From Rebecca billardiae RCC1528 (taxonomy: Eukaryota > Haptophyta), in assembly GCA_965240325.2 (NCBI GenBank), contig OZ251252.1, positions 1 through 64,000 of the forward strand: a DNA stretch of 64,000 nucleotides, written 5' to 3'. The notes beneath the pieces were generated by a model that ran no database searches, was not told where the DNA came from, and saw only the letters and a list, made by a program, of their open reading frames with translations. The translations under genes were made by a program, and so were the position numbers. Positions within the stretch are counted from its first letter, which is position 1; each line of letters starts with the position of its first letter. Positions 23,211 through 32,739 of this stretch are shown here, one piece after another.

Positions 23211-23862
23211 TTTGGCGGCGGCGCCGAGGCGGCCGACTACGCGGAGGAGCAGAAGGCCATCGTGGCGTGCACCGGCGCTTACGTCAGCCTCGCCAGCCTC
23301 GCCGGCCAGGGCTCGCACAACGTCCCACCGCTCCGCTTCAACGTCTGGGCGGTCACGGAGGCGGGCGCAGACGGCGTCTCGCCTCAGGCGGCGGGGGCGC
23401 CTCGTGCAGCTCGCGGACGAGCAGGTGCAGGGGCATTTCGTGCAGGTGACCAAGCGTGCGATGCCGCTCGTGCACGCGCGCAAGTCACTCGACTCATTCG
23501 TCCGCGAGTACGCCGAGGGGAAGAAGTCGACGGCGGAGCCGCACATCTCGACGGTCGCGCAGCTCGTGCGCCGCGTGTCGCTTGCGACGTGGGCAGAGGA
23601 GTTCGGCGACAAGGTGCGGCGGCTCTGGCTGAAGAAGTACGCCAAGCGGCAGCGCGAATGGCAGCGCAGGGCGGAGACCGACGCGATCGACCTGATCGCG
23701 GAGTGCATGACGGCGCGCAAGCTCCTGCGCGAGGAGGCTGGGCTTCCGGAGAAGGAGTTTTCGGCACTCAGGAGCAAATTGATGGCGGCGCGCTCGCCGG
23801 ACCGCTCGGTGACGGTGATTTACGACGCGGATGTCGCGCGCGACGGTAGCGGGGCTGGGTAG
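23210..23862 (+). pseudogene. Transposon-internal coding remnant
   Basis: From 23210 one frame reads ADYAEEQKAIVACTGAYVSL and continues to about 23390, where sense moves to another frame: GHFVQVTKRAMPLVHARKSL, then VRRVSLATWAEEFGDKVRRL, then AECMTARKLLREEAG, ending at a stop at 23860-23862. The second part is a charged, helical domain of about 150 aa with non-repetitive composition, so it was selected as protein. The frame change near 23390 is either a frameshift or a missed intron. It is presumably part of the element's replicase or an accessory protein; the family is unknown. Confidence 0.45.
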
Positions 23863-24371
23863 CGGCAATCAGGCAGCTGACGGTGCGGGCATGCAGGGGG
23901 GACCAGCCGCGCGCGCGCGCCGCCCCCTAGGGGCGCGCGCGCAGCGCATAGTAATTTTTCGAAAATTAATCTGGCCGCTGGACACGCTAACGGCCGCTTT
24001 AAAAAAGAAGTCGTTGCTGTGGCCTATATACACGCGCGGTTCCGGTCACGACGCGACAGTTTCATGCTGCTGCGGACCACATGTATCGATATATATGCTG
24101 ATTGCGCGCGCGCGCGGTTCGGTCCACGACCACGGCCAGCGTCCGCGCGACGACGACTGGTACTGATCCAGACTCAACGGACACTCCGCGGCCCGGAGCC
24201 TGGCTCCGGGCCACCCGTGTGCCCGGCGAGTCTGGCCGGCGCGGCGCGCTCGGCGCGCGACCGCGCCGCAGGCCACCGCGCCGCCACCGCCGCGCAGCCG
24301 CCGCTCGCGCCTCGCGCCCGCCCGCGCGCACGCGCTGCCGCCGCTGCGCGGCGCGCGTGCGCGGCGCGCGC

Positions 24372-25878
24372 TCAGAGCGCGGGCGGCGCTGTGTTGACGG
24401 TGAGGAAGACGTACGGGTAGAACTCGGCCTGCTGGCCGGGCATGTCCGCGTCGTCGCCGCCCACCATGTCGCCCGCCGCGAGGTGGCCGTAGCGCTGGTC
24501 CAGCGTCTTGCGCAGCGCCATGTCCTTGCGCGGCTTGGGCTTGAGCAGCACCGCCTCGAACGTGGGCGGCACCCCGTACCGCAGCACCGACTCGACAAAG
24601 AGGCGCACGGCCTTGAGGTGCACCATCGCGGAGTAGGCCTCGGCGAAGTTGGTCTTGCACCAGCGCAGGAACATGGCCTTCGCCTTGTCGTGCTCCGAGA
24701 TCGCCTTGGCCTTGCCCTCCTTGTCCGCCGCCACGCCCTCCTCCGAGTAGGCAAAGTCGCGCACGGTGAAGCGCTTCTCGCGCGCCGCGTTCTTGAAGTC
24801 CTCGACCACCGAGCGGAAGAGCGTGACGGTGACGAGCGCCGAGTCGCCGTCCTCGTGCACGGTGCGCGAGGAGCCGGGGACGACGAAGGAGGGCGAGGCG
24901 CCGAGGCTCGCGTAGTTCGCCGCCCAGTCCTTGAGCGCGAACTTGGGCACGACGACGAGCAGCGTGGTGAGGTGCTCGCTCTCGATGAAGTCCTCCTTCT
25001 TCACGAGCGCGTTCAGCGAGCGCACCATCAGGTTGCCCGTCTCCTTGCGCTCGATCGCCTGCTTGGCGGAGCGCGCGTTGGTGTACTCGGTCGCCTTCGT
25101 CTTCAGCTCGTCGTCCATGCGCGACAGCGCCGCGTTCAGCTGCTCCGTCAGCTCGCGCAGCGGCGACTGCGCGCGGCGGCGGGCGCGGGCGCGGCGGGCG
25201 GGCGGGCGGGCGGCGCGTCAGCGGCGTCAGCGGCGCGCGGCGCATGCGGCGCGCAGCCGGCCACGCGAGCGGGCGAGCGCCAGCGGCCGCGCGGCACGCG
25301 CCCTCGGGCGGCGGCGGCGGCGGCGGCGGCGGGCCCTCGCACGCGCCGTGCGCAGACGACGGCGCGGCCAGCAGCGCGCCGCCCGCCGCATCGGCCGCGC
25401 CGGTCGCTCCGGCCGCGCCGCCCGAGCCCGCGGCGCCGGCCGCGCCCGCAGCGGCGGCGCGAGGCGGTGCGCACCTTGACGGGGTACTTCGCCTCGTCCC
25501 ATGCGAAGCGCGTGAGGTAGTGCTCGATCGAGACAGGCCGGCCTGCGCGGGCAGCACGCCGCGCCGCCGACGCGCGCGTGAGGGCGGCGCCGCGCGCGGG
25601 GGCCGCAGGACGCGCCGCGCGCCGCGCGGCGGTGCGCTTGCGCGCGCGCGCGCACCGGTGTCGCCGACGGGGATGGTGGGCTCCTCGATCGCGCCCTGGT
25701 CCTTCTGCAGCTCGACCAGCTGGCGGTACACCTTGAACGCCGTCGCCTCGCCGAACGCGTCCGCCTTGATCAGGTCGTCCGAGAGCGCCATCAGAGAGTC
25801 GAGCGTGCCCACCTTGAAGTCCTTCGACGGCACGGCGAACTTGGAGTTCTCGGAGAGGTCGTCCTTCAGCGTGGCCAT
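24372..25878 (-). CDS. ATP6V1C: V-type proton ATPase subunit C
   Basis: Three exons on the minus strand, 25878-25656, 25542-25475 and 25166-24372, join in phase to 361 aa, close to the 380-390 aa of animal and yeast (Vma5) subunit C. The order of conserved blocks matches the family: FKVGTLDSLMALSDDLIKAD, then YLTRFAWDEAKYPVK, then LVVVPKFALKDWAANYASLG, VTLFRSVVEDFKNAAREKRF and VRDFAY, and near the end VESVLRYGVPPTFEAVLL and EFYPYVFLTVN. Subunit C belongs to the cytosolic V1 sector, bridges the peripheral stalks to the membrane sector, and is released during reversible disassembly that regulates vacuolar and endomembrane acidification. Introns are 113 and 308 bp and of the local GTGCGC...GCGCAG type. 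Nothing suggests a defect. Confidence 0.95.
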
Positions 25879-26740
25879 GTTCAGCTCTGCGCGCGCGCGC
25901 GGCGCCACGCCCGCGGCCGGCGGCGGAGGGGCGCGCCCTCAGACCCGGGCCCGCGCGGCTCGCTCCGGACGCGCTGTGCAGCAGCGGCCGCGCAGCCGCG
26001 CCCGCTGGGTGGCGGGCGGCGGGCGGGCGGCGGCGGAGCGCCGGGCGCCGGCGGCAGGCGGGCTGCCGACCCGTCGCGCCAGGCGCCCGCCGCGCCGCGC
26101 CGCGCCCCACCCGCCTCGCGCGCGCCGCCGATGCCTCGGCGCATCGCTGACGAGCCGCGCCGATGCGCCGATGCGGCCGGCGCGTGGCGGCGCATCGGCG
26201 GGCTCGGGCGCGCCGGGCGCGGGCGCGTACGGTTCCAGTCATCACGCGTGCTCGGCGTGGAGATGAGCCAGAAGCACGTGCCCTCCGCGGCCTCCATGAC
26301 ACTCCCACCGGCGTTCGCGCCCGGTGCAGTGAGGCGCTGCTGTGATGGAGACTGCCGAGGCTGGGGACTCGCCGAAGCCTCGGCCCGGGCCGCACCTTTC
26401 TGCCTGCCTCACCACTGTCGGGCCCCGCGTGCAGCCAGCGCCGGACTCGGGCCTCATGATTGAGCCGGAGCGGTCCGGGCGCGAGCGTAATCAGCGCGGA
26501 TGCGCGCGCGGCGTATCAGAAACGTAAATGGCGTAAATGCTGAAAAGCCGGGATGGCGGAAATGCGCCGTCCGAATTTCGGCGCGCGCAGCGGGAGCAGG
26601 ACATGTCGGAGTTTCCGCGCGCGAATGCTGGTGTCCGCCCGCCGGCGAGCAAAGAGTCCCCAAACCATCCACGTCCGATCGAGGTGTGCGCCCGTCCACG
26701 CGCCGAGAGTGGCCGCCGAGCGCGGACACAGGCGGGCGAG
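25879..26740. other. Divergent upstream spacer
   Basis: 862 bp between the V-ATPase C start and the membrane-protein start. It is GC-rich up to about 26450, then slightly AT-richer (GTAAATGGCGTAAATGC near 26525). No further gene was seen; short frames here lack a recognisable pattern. Confidence 0.4.
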
Positions 26741-27214
26741 ATGGCGCCCAAGGCCGAGCAGGCGGTCAAAGAGGCGACATACGCGGCGGAGGAGGCGCGC
26801 ACCGCCGCCAGCCCGCACGCGATCCTCGGCGCCGCCGCCGCGTCGGCCTCGTCGGGCGCGCTGCCGTCGCCAACGGTCGCGCTGGCGGTCGCGCGGCAGT
26901 GGTCGTCGGCCGTGGGGCCGACGGAGGACGGGCTCGCGGTGGAGGAGGAGATGGAGCTGATCGGCATGCGCGACCGCCTCCGGCTGGGCACGTGCTGCGT
27001 CTCCTTCGCCGTCCTCGTGCTGAGCGCGCTGCTGGTCGTGCGCGTGCACGAGGCGGGCGCGCCGCTCGGCCTCGCCGCGTTCGAGCTCGCGCTCGCCGCG
27101 CTGCTGCTCGTGTGGACGGTGCTCTGCGCGTGGGGCATGGTCATCGACACGCGCTTGCAACGCCACGGCCCACCCTCGCCCGTGCCGCGCCACGGTGGCG
27201 CGCTCGACGTGTGA
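26741..27214 (+). CDS. Small membrane protein with two predicted transmembrane helices
   Basis: Single-exon frame of 157 aa from ATG 26741, which follows GGCGGGCGAG and begins MAPKAEQAVKEATYAAEEAR. The first 85 residues are Ala/Ser-rich and helical with an acidic turn (GLAVEEEMELIGMRDRL). Two hydrophobic segments follow, LGTCCVSFAVLVLSALLVV (about residues 88-106) and LGLAAFELALAALLLVW (about 115-133), joined by a short loop HEAGAP, then a basic tail (DTRLQRHGPP). An in-frame extension upstream of 26741 exists but reads as Arg-rich non-coding text, so the internal ATG is preferred. The family is not recognised. The protein-like region is short, so a GC-composition artefact cannot be fully excluded, but the helix pair argues for a real gene. 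Confidence 0.55.
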   Translation: MAPKAEQAVKEATYAAEEARTAASPHAILGAAAASASSGALPSPTVALAVARQWSSAVGPTEDGLAVEEEMELIGMRDRLRLGTCCVSFAVLVLSALLVVRVHEAGAPLGLAAFELALAALLLVWTVLCAWGMVIDTRLQRHGPPSPVPRHGGALDV

Positions 27215-27620
27215 GCGCCGCGCGCTCCGCCGGGCGCCGTGTGACCCGGACGTCGCACGACGCGTGCGCAGCTGCGAGCCCGGGGGCTCCGGCGCACACC
27301 GCCGGCCGGCGCCGCGCGGCTTTTGTGCGCCCCGCCAACGCGTGCCGCGAGGGCGCCGCCGCTCGACAGGCGCGCGCTCCGAGCCGTCCTTTCGCAGTGT
27401 CCGCACTCACCCTGACGTCATGTCGGCGTCACGCGCGCGCCCGCGTGGCGAACGAGTCTTGCCGTAATGCCGTTTGCCCCTCCTCATTTTCAATTTCAGA
27501 CTGTCTTTGCCGACGACGCCCGACGACGCCATGGCAAGGGCCTTGGCCATGGCTCGTTGGGAAACAGCTCAGTCCATAGTTTGTACAAGCCTCCTCGTCG
27601 TTACACGCCATCGTGGGGGC

Positions 27621-29317
27621 ATGAGCGCCGACGGCGGCGCGCCGCGCCTGGACTGGCGCGAGATCGTGAACGCCAAGACGCTCGCGCTCGTGCCCGACTG
27701 GTTCGCCGACATCCCGCCGTACCAGCGCGCCCGCGTGCGCTGGGCCTTCCAGGACCCGACCGGCAAGCCGAACGAGCCCAACCTCGTCGCCGACTCCAAG
27801 TACGAGGCGCTCGCGCTGCGGTACACGAGCCTGCCCAAGGGCGCGACGGAGCGGCCGCGCGGGGGGTACGGCTCGCTGGCGCACGGACTCAAGATGCTCC
27901 CCGCCGACAAGCTCGCCGCCACCGCGCCGGACGAGCAGTGGGTGCGCGCGCTCGCGGCGCGCCGCACAGCTGCGCGGCCGCTCGGCGCGCGCCGCGCCGA
28001 CGCACCGCCTCCGCCGAGTCCCTCCGCTCGCGCGCGCGCAGGTGCTCGCGTCGAGCGTGGAGAAGCGCCCCCTGCACGAGCTGTACACCAAGGACGCGCA
28101 CTCCGAGTCCCGCATCCAGCCGCCCCCCAACGGCGAGTTCATGCGGCACTGGGCGGAGGCCAACATGCTCTCAGCGTCTGCGCGCTTCTCGCTGCCGCCC
28201 GCGCCGGACCCGCCGCTGAGCGTCTCGTTCATCTCGCCCGTCTCCAAGCTGTTCGCGAGCATCCTCGCGCCCTCCGCGGTGCCTCGCCTCGAGCGGTGCG
28301 CCGCCGCCGCCGCCGCGCGCTCGCTCGGCGCTCGCCCCGCCGCGCCTCCTGCCCTCCTGCTCTCATCAGCTCGGCTCCGCGCCGCCCCGCGCCCGCCCCT
28401 GCCTGCGGCGGCCGCAGCTGGGCGTCGGGCGCGGACGGCTCGGCCAAGGCGACGGTGCACCAGCGCGACGCGTTCATGGAGGCGCTCTACTCGCTGCTCG
28501 CGACCATCGACCGCATGCACGGCCAGACCTCCTACCGCCGGTGCGCGCGCGCTGCGCTGCGCTGCGCCGCGCGCCGCCGGCCGCGCGCGCACGCGCGCGC
28601 TCACGCGGCACGCGCCGCGCCGACCGGCCGCGCGCGCGCAGCGACTTCCGCAAGCCCGAGCTGATCCGGGTGCCGTCGGCAAAGCCGCCGGTGGCGGAGT
28701 ACCGCCCGACGGCCAAGTCCGCCGTGCCGCCCGCGCAGAAGCACATGGAGCGCGTGCGGCGGCAGGAGCACGCCGCGCTGATTGCGATGGCGGAGCAGGC
28801 GATGGCGGAGGGGCGCGTGCTCGCGGGCAACGGCGGCGAGGCCGTGCGGCACGCGATCAGCGCGGCGCCGTTCAAGTCGAACGCGAAGCCGATCGGCGGC
28901 GTGCGCGTCGGCGCGCTCGAGTCCTCCGCGCAGGCCATGAACAACGCCTTCACGCTGCAGGACCGCAAAAACTACGCCGGTGCGCGCGTGCGCGCGCGCC
29001 GCCGCGGCGCCGCGCGCGGCCGCCCCCGGCTCACGCGCGCGCGCGCGCCGCCGCCGCCGTCCGCGCGCGCAGGCAAGGCGCTCGCGACGAACGCGTCGGA
29101 GTGGGCGCGCACGACCGCCTCGTTCGGCCGGATCGTCGGCGACGCGCCGTGGCACGGCGACGGCATGCCGCCGGGCTCGCTGATACCCTCGGCCGCGCGG
29201 CTGCAGACACGGCCGATCGTGCGCACGCAGCTGCAGGCGCAGGCGCTCGAGGGCGCGCGCGCGCGCAGGCCCGCGCACGCCGCGGGCAACGTGCACGGCT
29301 ACGCGCAGCCCGCGTAG
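27621..29317 (+). CDS. Conserved-looking five-exon protein of unknown function
   Basis: Exons 27621-27941, 28042-28295, 28418-28540, 28642-28979 and 29073-29317 all join in phase at GTGCGC/GTGGG-type donors and GCGCAG or CCGCAG acceptors, giving 426 aa. Four correct phase joins are strong support for a real gene. The protein starts MSADGGAPRLDWREIVNAKT and includes ALVPDWFADIPPYQRARVRW, GGYGSLAHGLKMLP, VEKRPLHELYTKDAHSESR, ISPVSKLFASILAP, HQRDAFMEALYSLLATIDR, a charged helix KHMERVRRQEHAALIAMAEQ and NASEWARTTASFGRIVG. No signal peptide or membrane segment is seen. An alternative start at 27531 (MARALAMARWE) is in frame but lies in sequence of lower GC. The style (soluble, low complexity, short aromatic motifs) is compatible with an axonemal or scaffold protein, but that is a guess and no family is claimed. 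Confidence 0.65.
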
Positions 29318-30194
29318 CCGCGCGGAGCTGCTGCCGAGCGCGGGGCAGCAGCGGCCGGGCGGTGCCGCGGCGCAGCCACGCGGTGAAGAGCAGTAGGCGG
29401 CGCCGTCGCGTCACAGGTTAGCCGACCGAGGCGCCAGCGGCGAACAGCTAGCTGCGCCCCGGGCTGCCACTTGCCAGCACGCGGACGAATGCGGTCGCGG
29501 ATGCTGACGGCCCCGCCGCCGCCCAGCCGGACGATGATTGCGCTGCTGCGTGCTGCCGGCGCCGCGACTATACGACTGATATTATAATAGTACGTAATGG
29601 CCCGCCGGTGCAGGGCGGAGCGCGCAGCGTGGAGCCCGCTCCGTGGGCACTAACCACGTTTCCTTGAATAAAAAGATCTTATTTATTGATGATCAAAGAA
29701 AAAAGGGACCGGGGACGATTTTCAGGGCTGGAGGAGACCGAATTTCGAATTTTGAGACCGCAAAGAGACATCCATTAGCGAGCAGAAATGGGCACGTCCG
29801 GCTTGTTTGTATTCAGAGGAATCAACGAAACCCACGTCCAAGTGTGCGAGGGTGGGTAATTGTGGCGGGTAGACTGTGACCATAGTAAATAAGCACATGA
29901 CCATATAGTAAAACAAGCCTCGCTGCCGCTACTAGGCGCGCGCCAGACACGGAGCGCGCGCACCAGTTGCGTCGCGCTGCGCACGGCCACGGAGCATGCG
30001 CGACGAGATCGCGGCGGGGGCGGCGAGATCGCGGCGGGGGCGACGGGCAACAACCTGCCCGCGGGCGCGTTCGTCACTCGAGGAGCAGCGCGCAAGGGCG
30101 AGCCGAGTCCGGAGCACGCGAGCTCGTCGCTCGCCGCCCGGAGCAGAGCGCGCCGCTGCGAGCGAGCGGGCGCGGCAGAGCTGATGTGAGCCGG
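29318..30194. other. Intergenic spacer with a low-GC island
   Basis: No gene is supported. Between about 29645 and 29930 GC content drops sharply (AATAAAAAGATCTTATTTATT, GAATTTCGAATTTTGAGACC, CATGACCATATAGTAAAAC), unlike the neighbouring 70% GC sequence. It contains AATAAA words on the plus strand, and stops break all frames. It may be a transposon remnant or organelle-derived insert, and could supply a 3' end for the gene ending at 29317. Confidence 0.5.
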
Positions 30195-31164
30195 ATGCGC
30201 CCGGAGCTCGCGCGGCTGAAGGGCAAGCTCGAGCACGCGAGCTCGCGCCTCGACGCCGAGCGCGAGCTCCTCCTCAACTCGGTCGACGGCGGCGCGGAGG
30301 TGCAGCAGCGTGAGGACGAGCAGGAGCATCAGTGAAACGCGCGCCGGTTCCGGGTCGCGCAGCGGTGCCCAGCTGCCTGCCACGCGAGCGGCGGCCACGT
30401 GGCGCGAGGAGCTGCGTGGGGAAATCGCCGCGCGCGTCGACGCGGCGATCACCGGGCTGCAGGCCTCGGCAATCGACGCGGTGCGCACCCTCGCCGCCAG
30501 CCGCGACGACTCCGCCGTCGAGCTGCAGCAGCTGCGCGCGCAGATGCCAGAAGTGCCGATGGGCGGCGGCGTATCAGCAGGCTGACGTGCACGAGCACGT
30601 GACACGCGGAGGCGCTAGGCGCCAAGCTGGCGAAGTGCGGCGCCGAGCTCGACGAGCTGAGCGACGCGGCAACGGACGCGCTGGGCGCCCGCGCCGCCAT
30701 CGTCGCGGCGCCCTCCAGCAGCTCGAGCAGCTGTGGATAGTTGGCCGTCGAGGCGACCGCGGGTGTGACTCACAGTGTGAGTGAGCCGGCGCGCGGCTCA
30801 GCCTGCCGCTGGCAGCCGCCGTCTTCGAGGCCGACGCGGCGGAGGAGGCGGCGGGCGAGCACGGCGGCGCGGTGGAGCAGGCGCGCACGCGCGGCGGCAG
30901 GCGCGACGCGCCGCTCGCCTCGTTCCACCGCCCCGAGCTCCGCTCGGTCGGTCTCGGTGCGAGGCTGCGCAGCCCGGCAGGCCTGAGGCCGGGGCCAGCA
31001 GTGGCGCGCGCTCTCGCTCTGCCGGCACGAGCGACCAGCGGCCCGTCGTCGAGCGCATGGCGCAGGGCGAGTACCTCAAGCAGGTGCGCCCGCTCGCGCG
31101 CACGCGCCGGCTCGCGCCGCGCCAGCGCCTCTCGTCCTGCCTGCGCGCGCGCGCCTGCCGCTAG
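30195..31164 (+). pseudogene. Broken or unresolved coiled-coil gene
   Basis: Successive pieces of protein-like, heptad-rich sequence appear on the plus strand but change frame repeatedly: MRPELARLKGKLEHASSRLD from 30195 (stop at 30333-30335), then WREELRGEIAARVDAAITGL to about 30580, then EALGAKLAKCGAELDELSD from about 30610, then AAVFEADAAEEAAGEHGG near 30820, and finally RPVVERMAQGEYLKQ ending exactly at a GTGCGCCCG donor at about 31084. The last piece looks like an intact exon end. Either several small introns were missed or the gene is decayed. The content suggests a coiled-coil structural protein; no family is recognised. Confidence 0.35.
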
Positions 31165-31356
31165 TCCCCGCGGCGGCCCGCGGACCCGCGGCGACAGTCC
31201 TCGGCCCGCCGGCCCGGTGGGCGGCAGTGACTGAGTTGGCGGTGGCAGCTCAGGCGAACTGTTACACATGTCAGACTGAGACAGCAGCCGACGGAGGGTG
31301 CGCCGCGGGCCCCGAACTACGTTCGTTCTACGGAAAAAGACCGCGGAACGCGGCCC

Positions 31357-31390
<34 letters not shown>

Positions 31391-32739
31391 TCGCCCGGCC
31401 GCATCATCAGGATCAGCTGTCACATCGGCTCCAGAGTCCAGCCGCCACCGAGCCCGACAGGTGTCAGGCCGACCGAGCGGCTCAGCCGCTCAGCGGGCGC
31501 GCCTCAGCACCGAGCAGCACGCCGTCACTCAGACACTGACAGTGACAGTGACACTGTCGACGGCGTCCCGGAGTGTCAGTGACCCTGATGGGCGGGGGGA
31601 TGCATTCAGACGAACCCCTGGGAGCCAGAGGGCGATGAGGGTACCAATCGAAAGATCTCCGGGGCGGCGGACGAAGTAACGTAGTCCTCATCGAAGTAAT
31701 CGACGTCTTCTCGCGCCTCGACGTGTTTGAACGCGTCGTCACACTCACAGTCGAACACGGAGGACTCCATCGTGCTGAACTTTTTTTTGGCCTCCCGGAC
31801 CGGTCTCCCGCACGATGGAGTTCCGCGGAGCGGGCGAGGAGATGAGACGTCTTGGAGGCCTTGATCCGGGCGCATCCGCTGGTTGGCCGCGGCACCCTGT
31901 CGCGCGCGCGCCCCGGGTGCACCTTCGTGCACTGAGAGTCACCGATGGGCGAGAAGCTGCTCGTCGACTCGAGCAAGCTGCGCGCTGTCCACGTCGAGCT
32001 GCTCGCGCCGGCGGCCGCGCCTTGAGCTCGCGGCGGTGCGGGCGTGCGCGTGAGCTTGTCGGCGTCGAGCTGCTCGCGCCCCGGCCCGCGCCGTCAGCTC
32101 GTACTGGCACGGGCATGCGCACGAGCTCGTGCTTGGCTGCAGCTCCTCAGAGGACTGCCACAGCTGGCTGGCTCAGAGCTTGTTCGCGAGAGCGCCACGA
32201 GGTGCGGCGGCCTGCGCCGCAGTGCCAGTGGTCAATGCGTTGCTCGATCCTGCACTGCACTACGTCTTGACTCGCGAGGGAGGCGCCGATCTCGGGGCTG
32301 TGCGCAATGCGTCATGGCCGCTCGGAGCAGAGCCGACGCCGCACGACGCAGCCCTCAGCCAACACCAGCGACGAACGCCGGCGGCGATCTGCTACGGTAT
32401 GCGCCTATGCACTGCCAATGACTGAAATTTCTGGCGAGTTAGGGGCCTTATGCCCCTTATTATTAACTACTACGGCCCGCCATTTGAGGCCGCGCGTATT
32501 TAATATTATTTGGTCCTTATTCGATCCGCTGGGGGGAGCCCCCCCCCCCCCAGACCCCCCCAGAGAGTCTGATTAGAATGCACCCCTGCTTGACGCCCCC
32601 GACAGTGACCGGAGCCCATCATATATGCTGTATATGTATCGCGCGAGGTCATCACTTCACTGCGCTTATCGTCGTAGTAGTCTGTGCGCCGGCTGCGGCG
32701 CCCTGCGCTGTCGTCACGAATCGAGCGCAGTCATCGTCG
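31165..32739. other. Intergenic spacer with microsatellite and short frames
   Basis: An (AT)n run lies at about 31358-31384. A 10-bp inverted repeat, CTCCATCGTG and CACGATGGAG, lies at 31765-31774 and 31812-31821, around a T9 run. On the minus strand a 54-codon acidic frame, 31770-31606, starts MESSVFDCECDDAFKHVEAR and reads like protein but has no context. On the plus strand 32129-32425 contains VPVVNALLDPALHYVLTREG, also isolated. At 32530-32560 G6 is followed by AG and runs of C. None of these is called as a gene. Confidence 0.4.

Larger units (their letters stand above)
20470..24022 (+). mobile_element. 3.55 kb DNA transposon with 35-bp TIRs
   Basis: The left end CCACAGCAACGATTTC plus TTTTTTAAAGCGGCCGTTA (20470-20504) is repeated inverted at 23988-24022 with one mismatch in 35. 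Both flanks carry TATAT close outside the TIR. The interior holds at least two decayed plus-strand coding stretches: about 21140-21860 (MLKLRAREAASEVDHSIMPN, later FSTWLNLGMRHP and ATIAIVRNYEGVALASSEA in shifted frames) and about 23210-23862. Between them lies a long Gly/Ala minisatellite. In-frame stops (for example 21408) and frame switches indicate an inactive copy. No transposase family could be named. Confidence 0.8.

Noticed and set aside
21849-23777. 642-codon minus-strand open frame and other long frames over the same DNA
   Set aside because: They read through the Ala/Gly-coding minisatellite of the 3.55 kb transposon, which is open in several frames on both strands.
27488-27620. Upstream exon ending in TTTCAATTTCAG before the unknown five-exon gene
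   Set aside because: The TTTCAG acceptor style differs from all other introns here, and no matching donor or coding text was found upstream.
31606-31770. Small acidic minus-strand protein of 54 codons
   Set aside because: The reading is protein-like but has no neighbours, no homology and no splice context; kept only as a note in the spacer.
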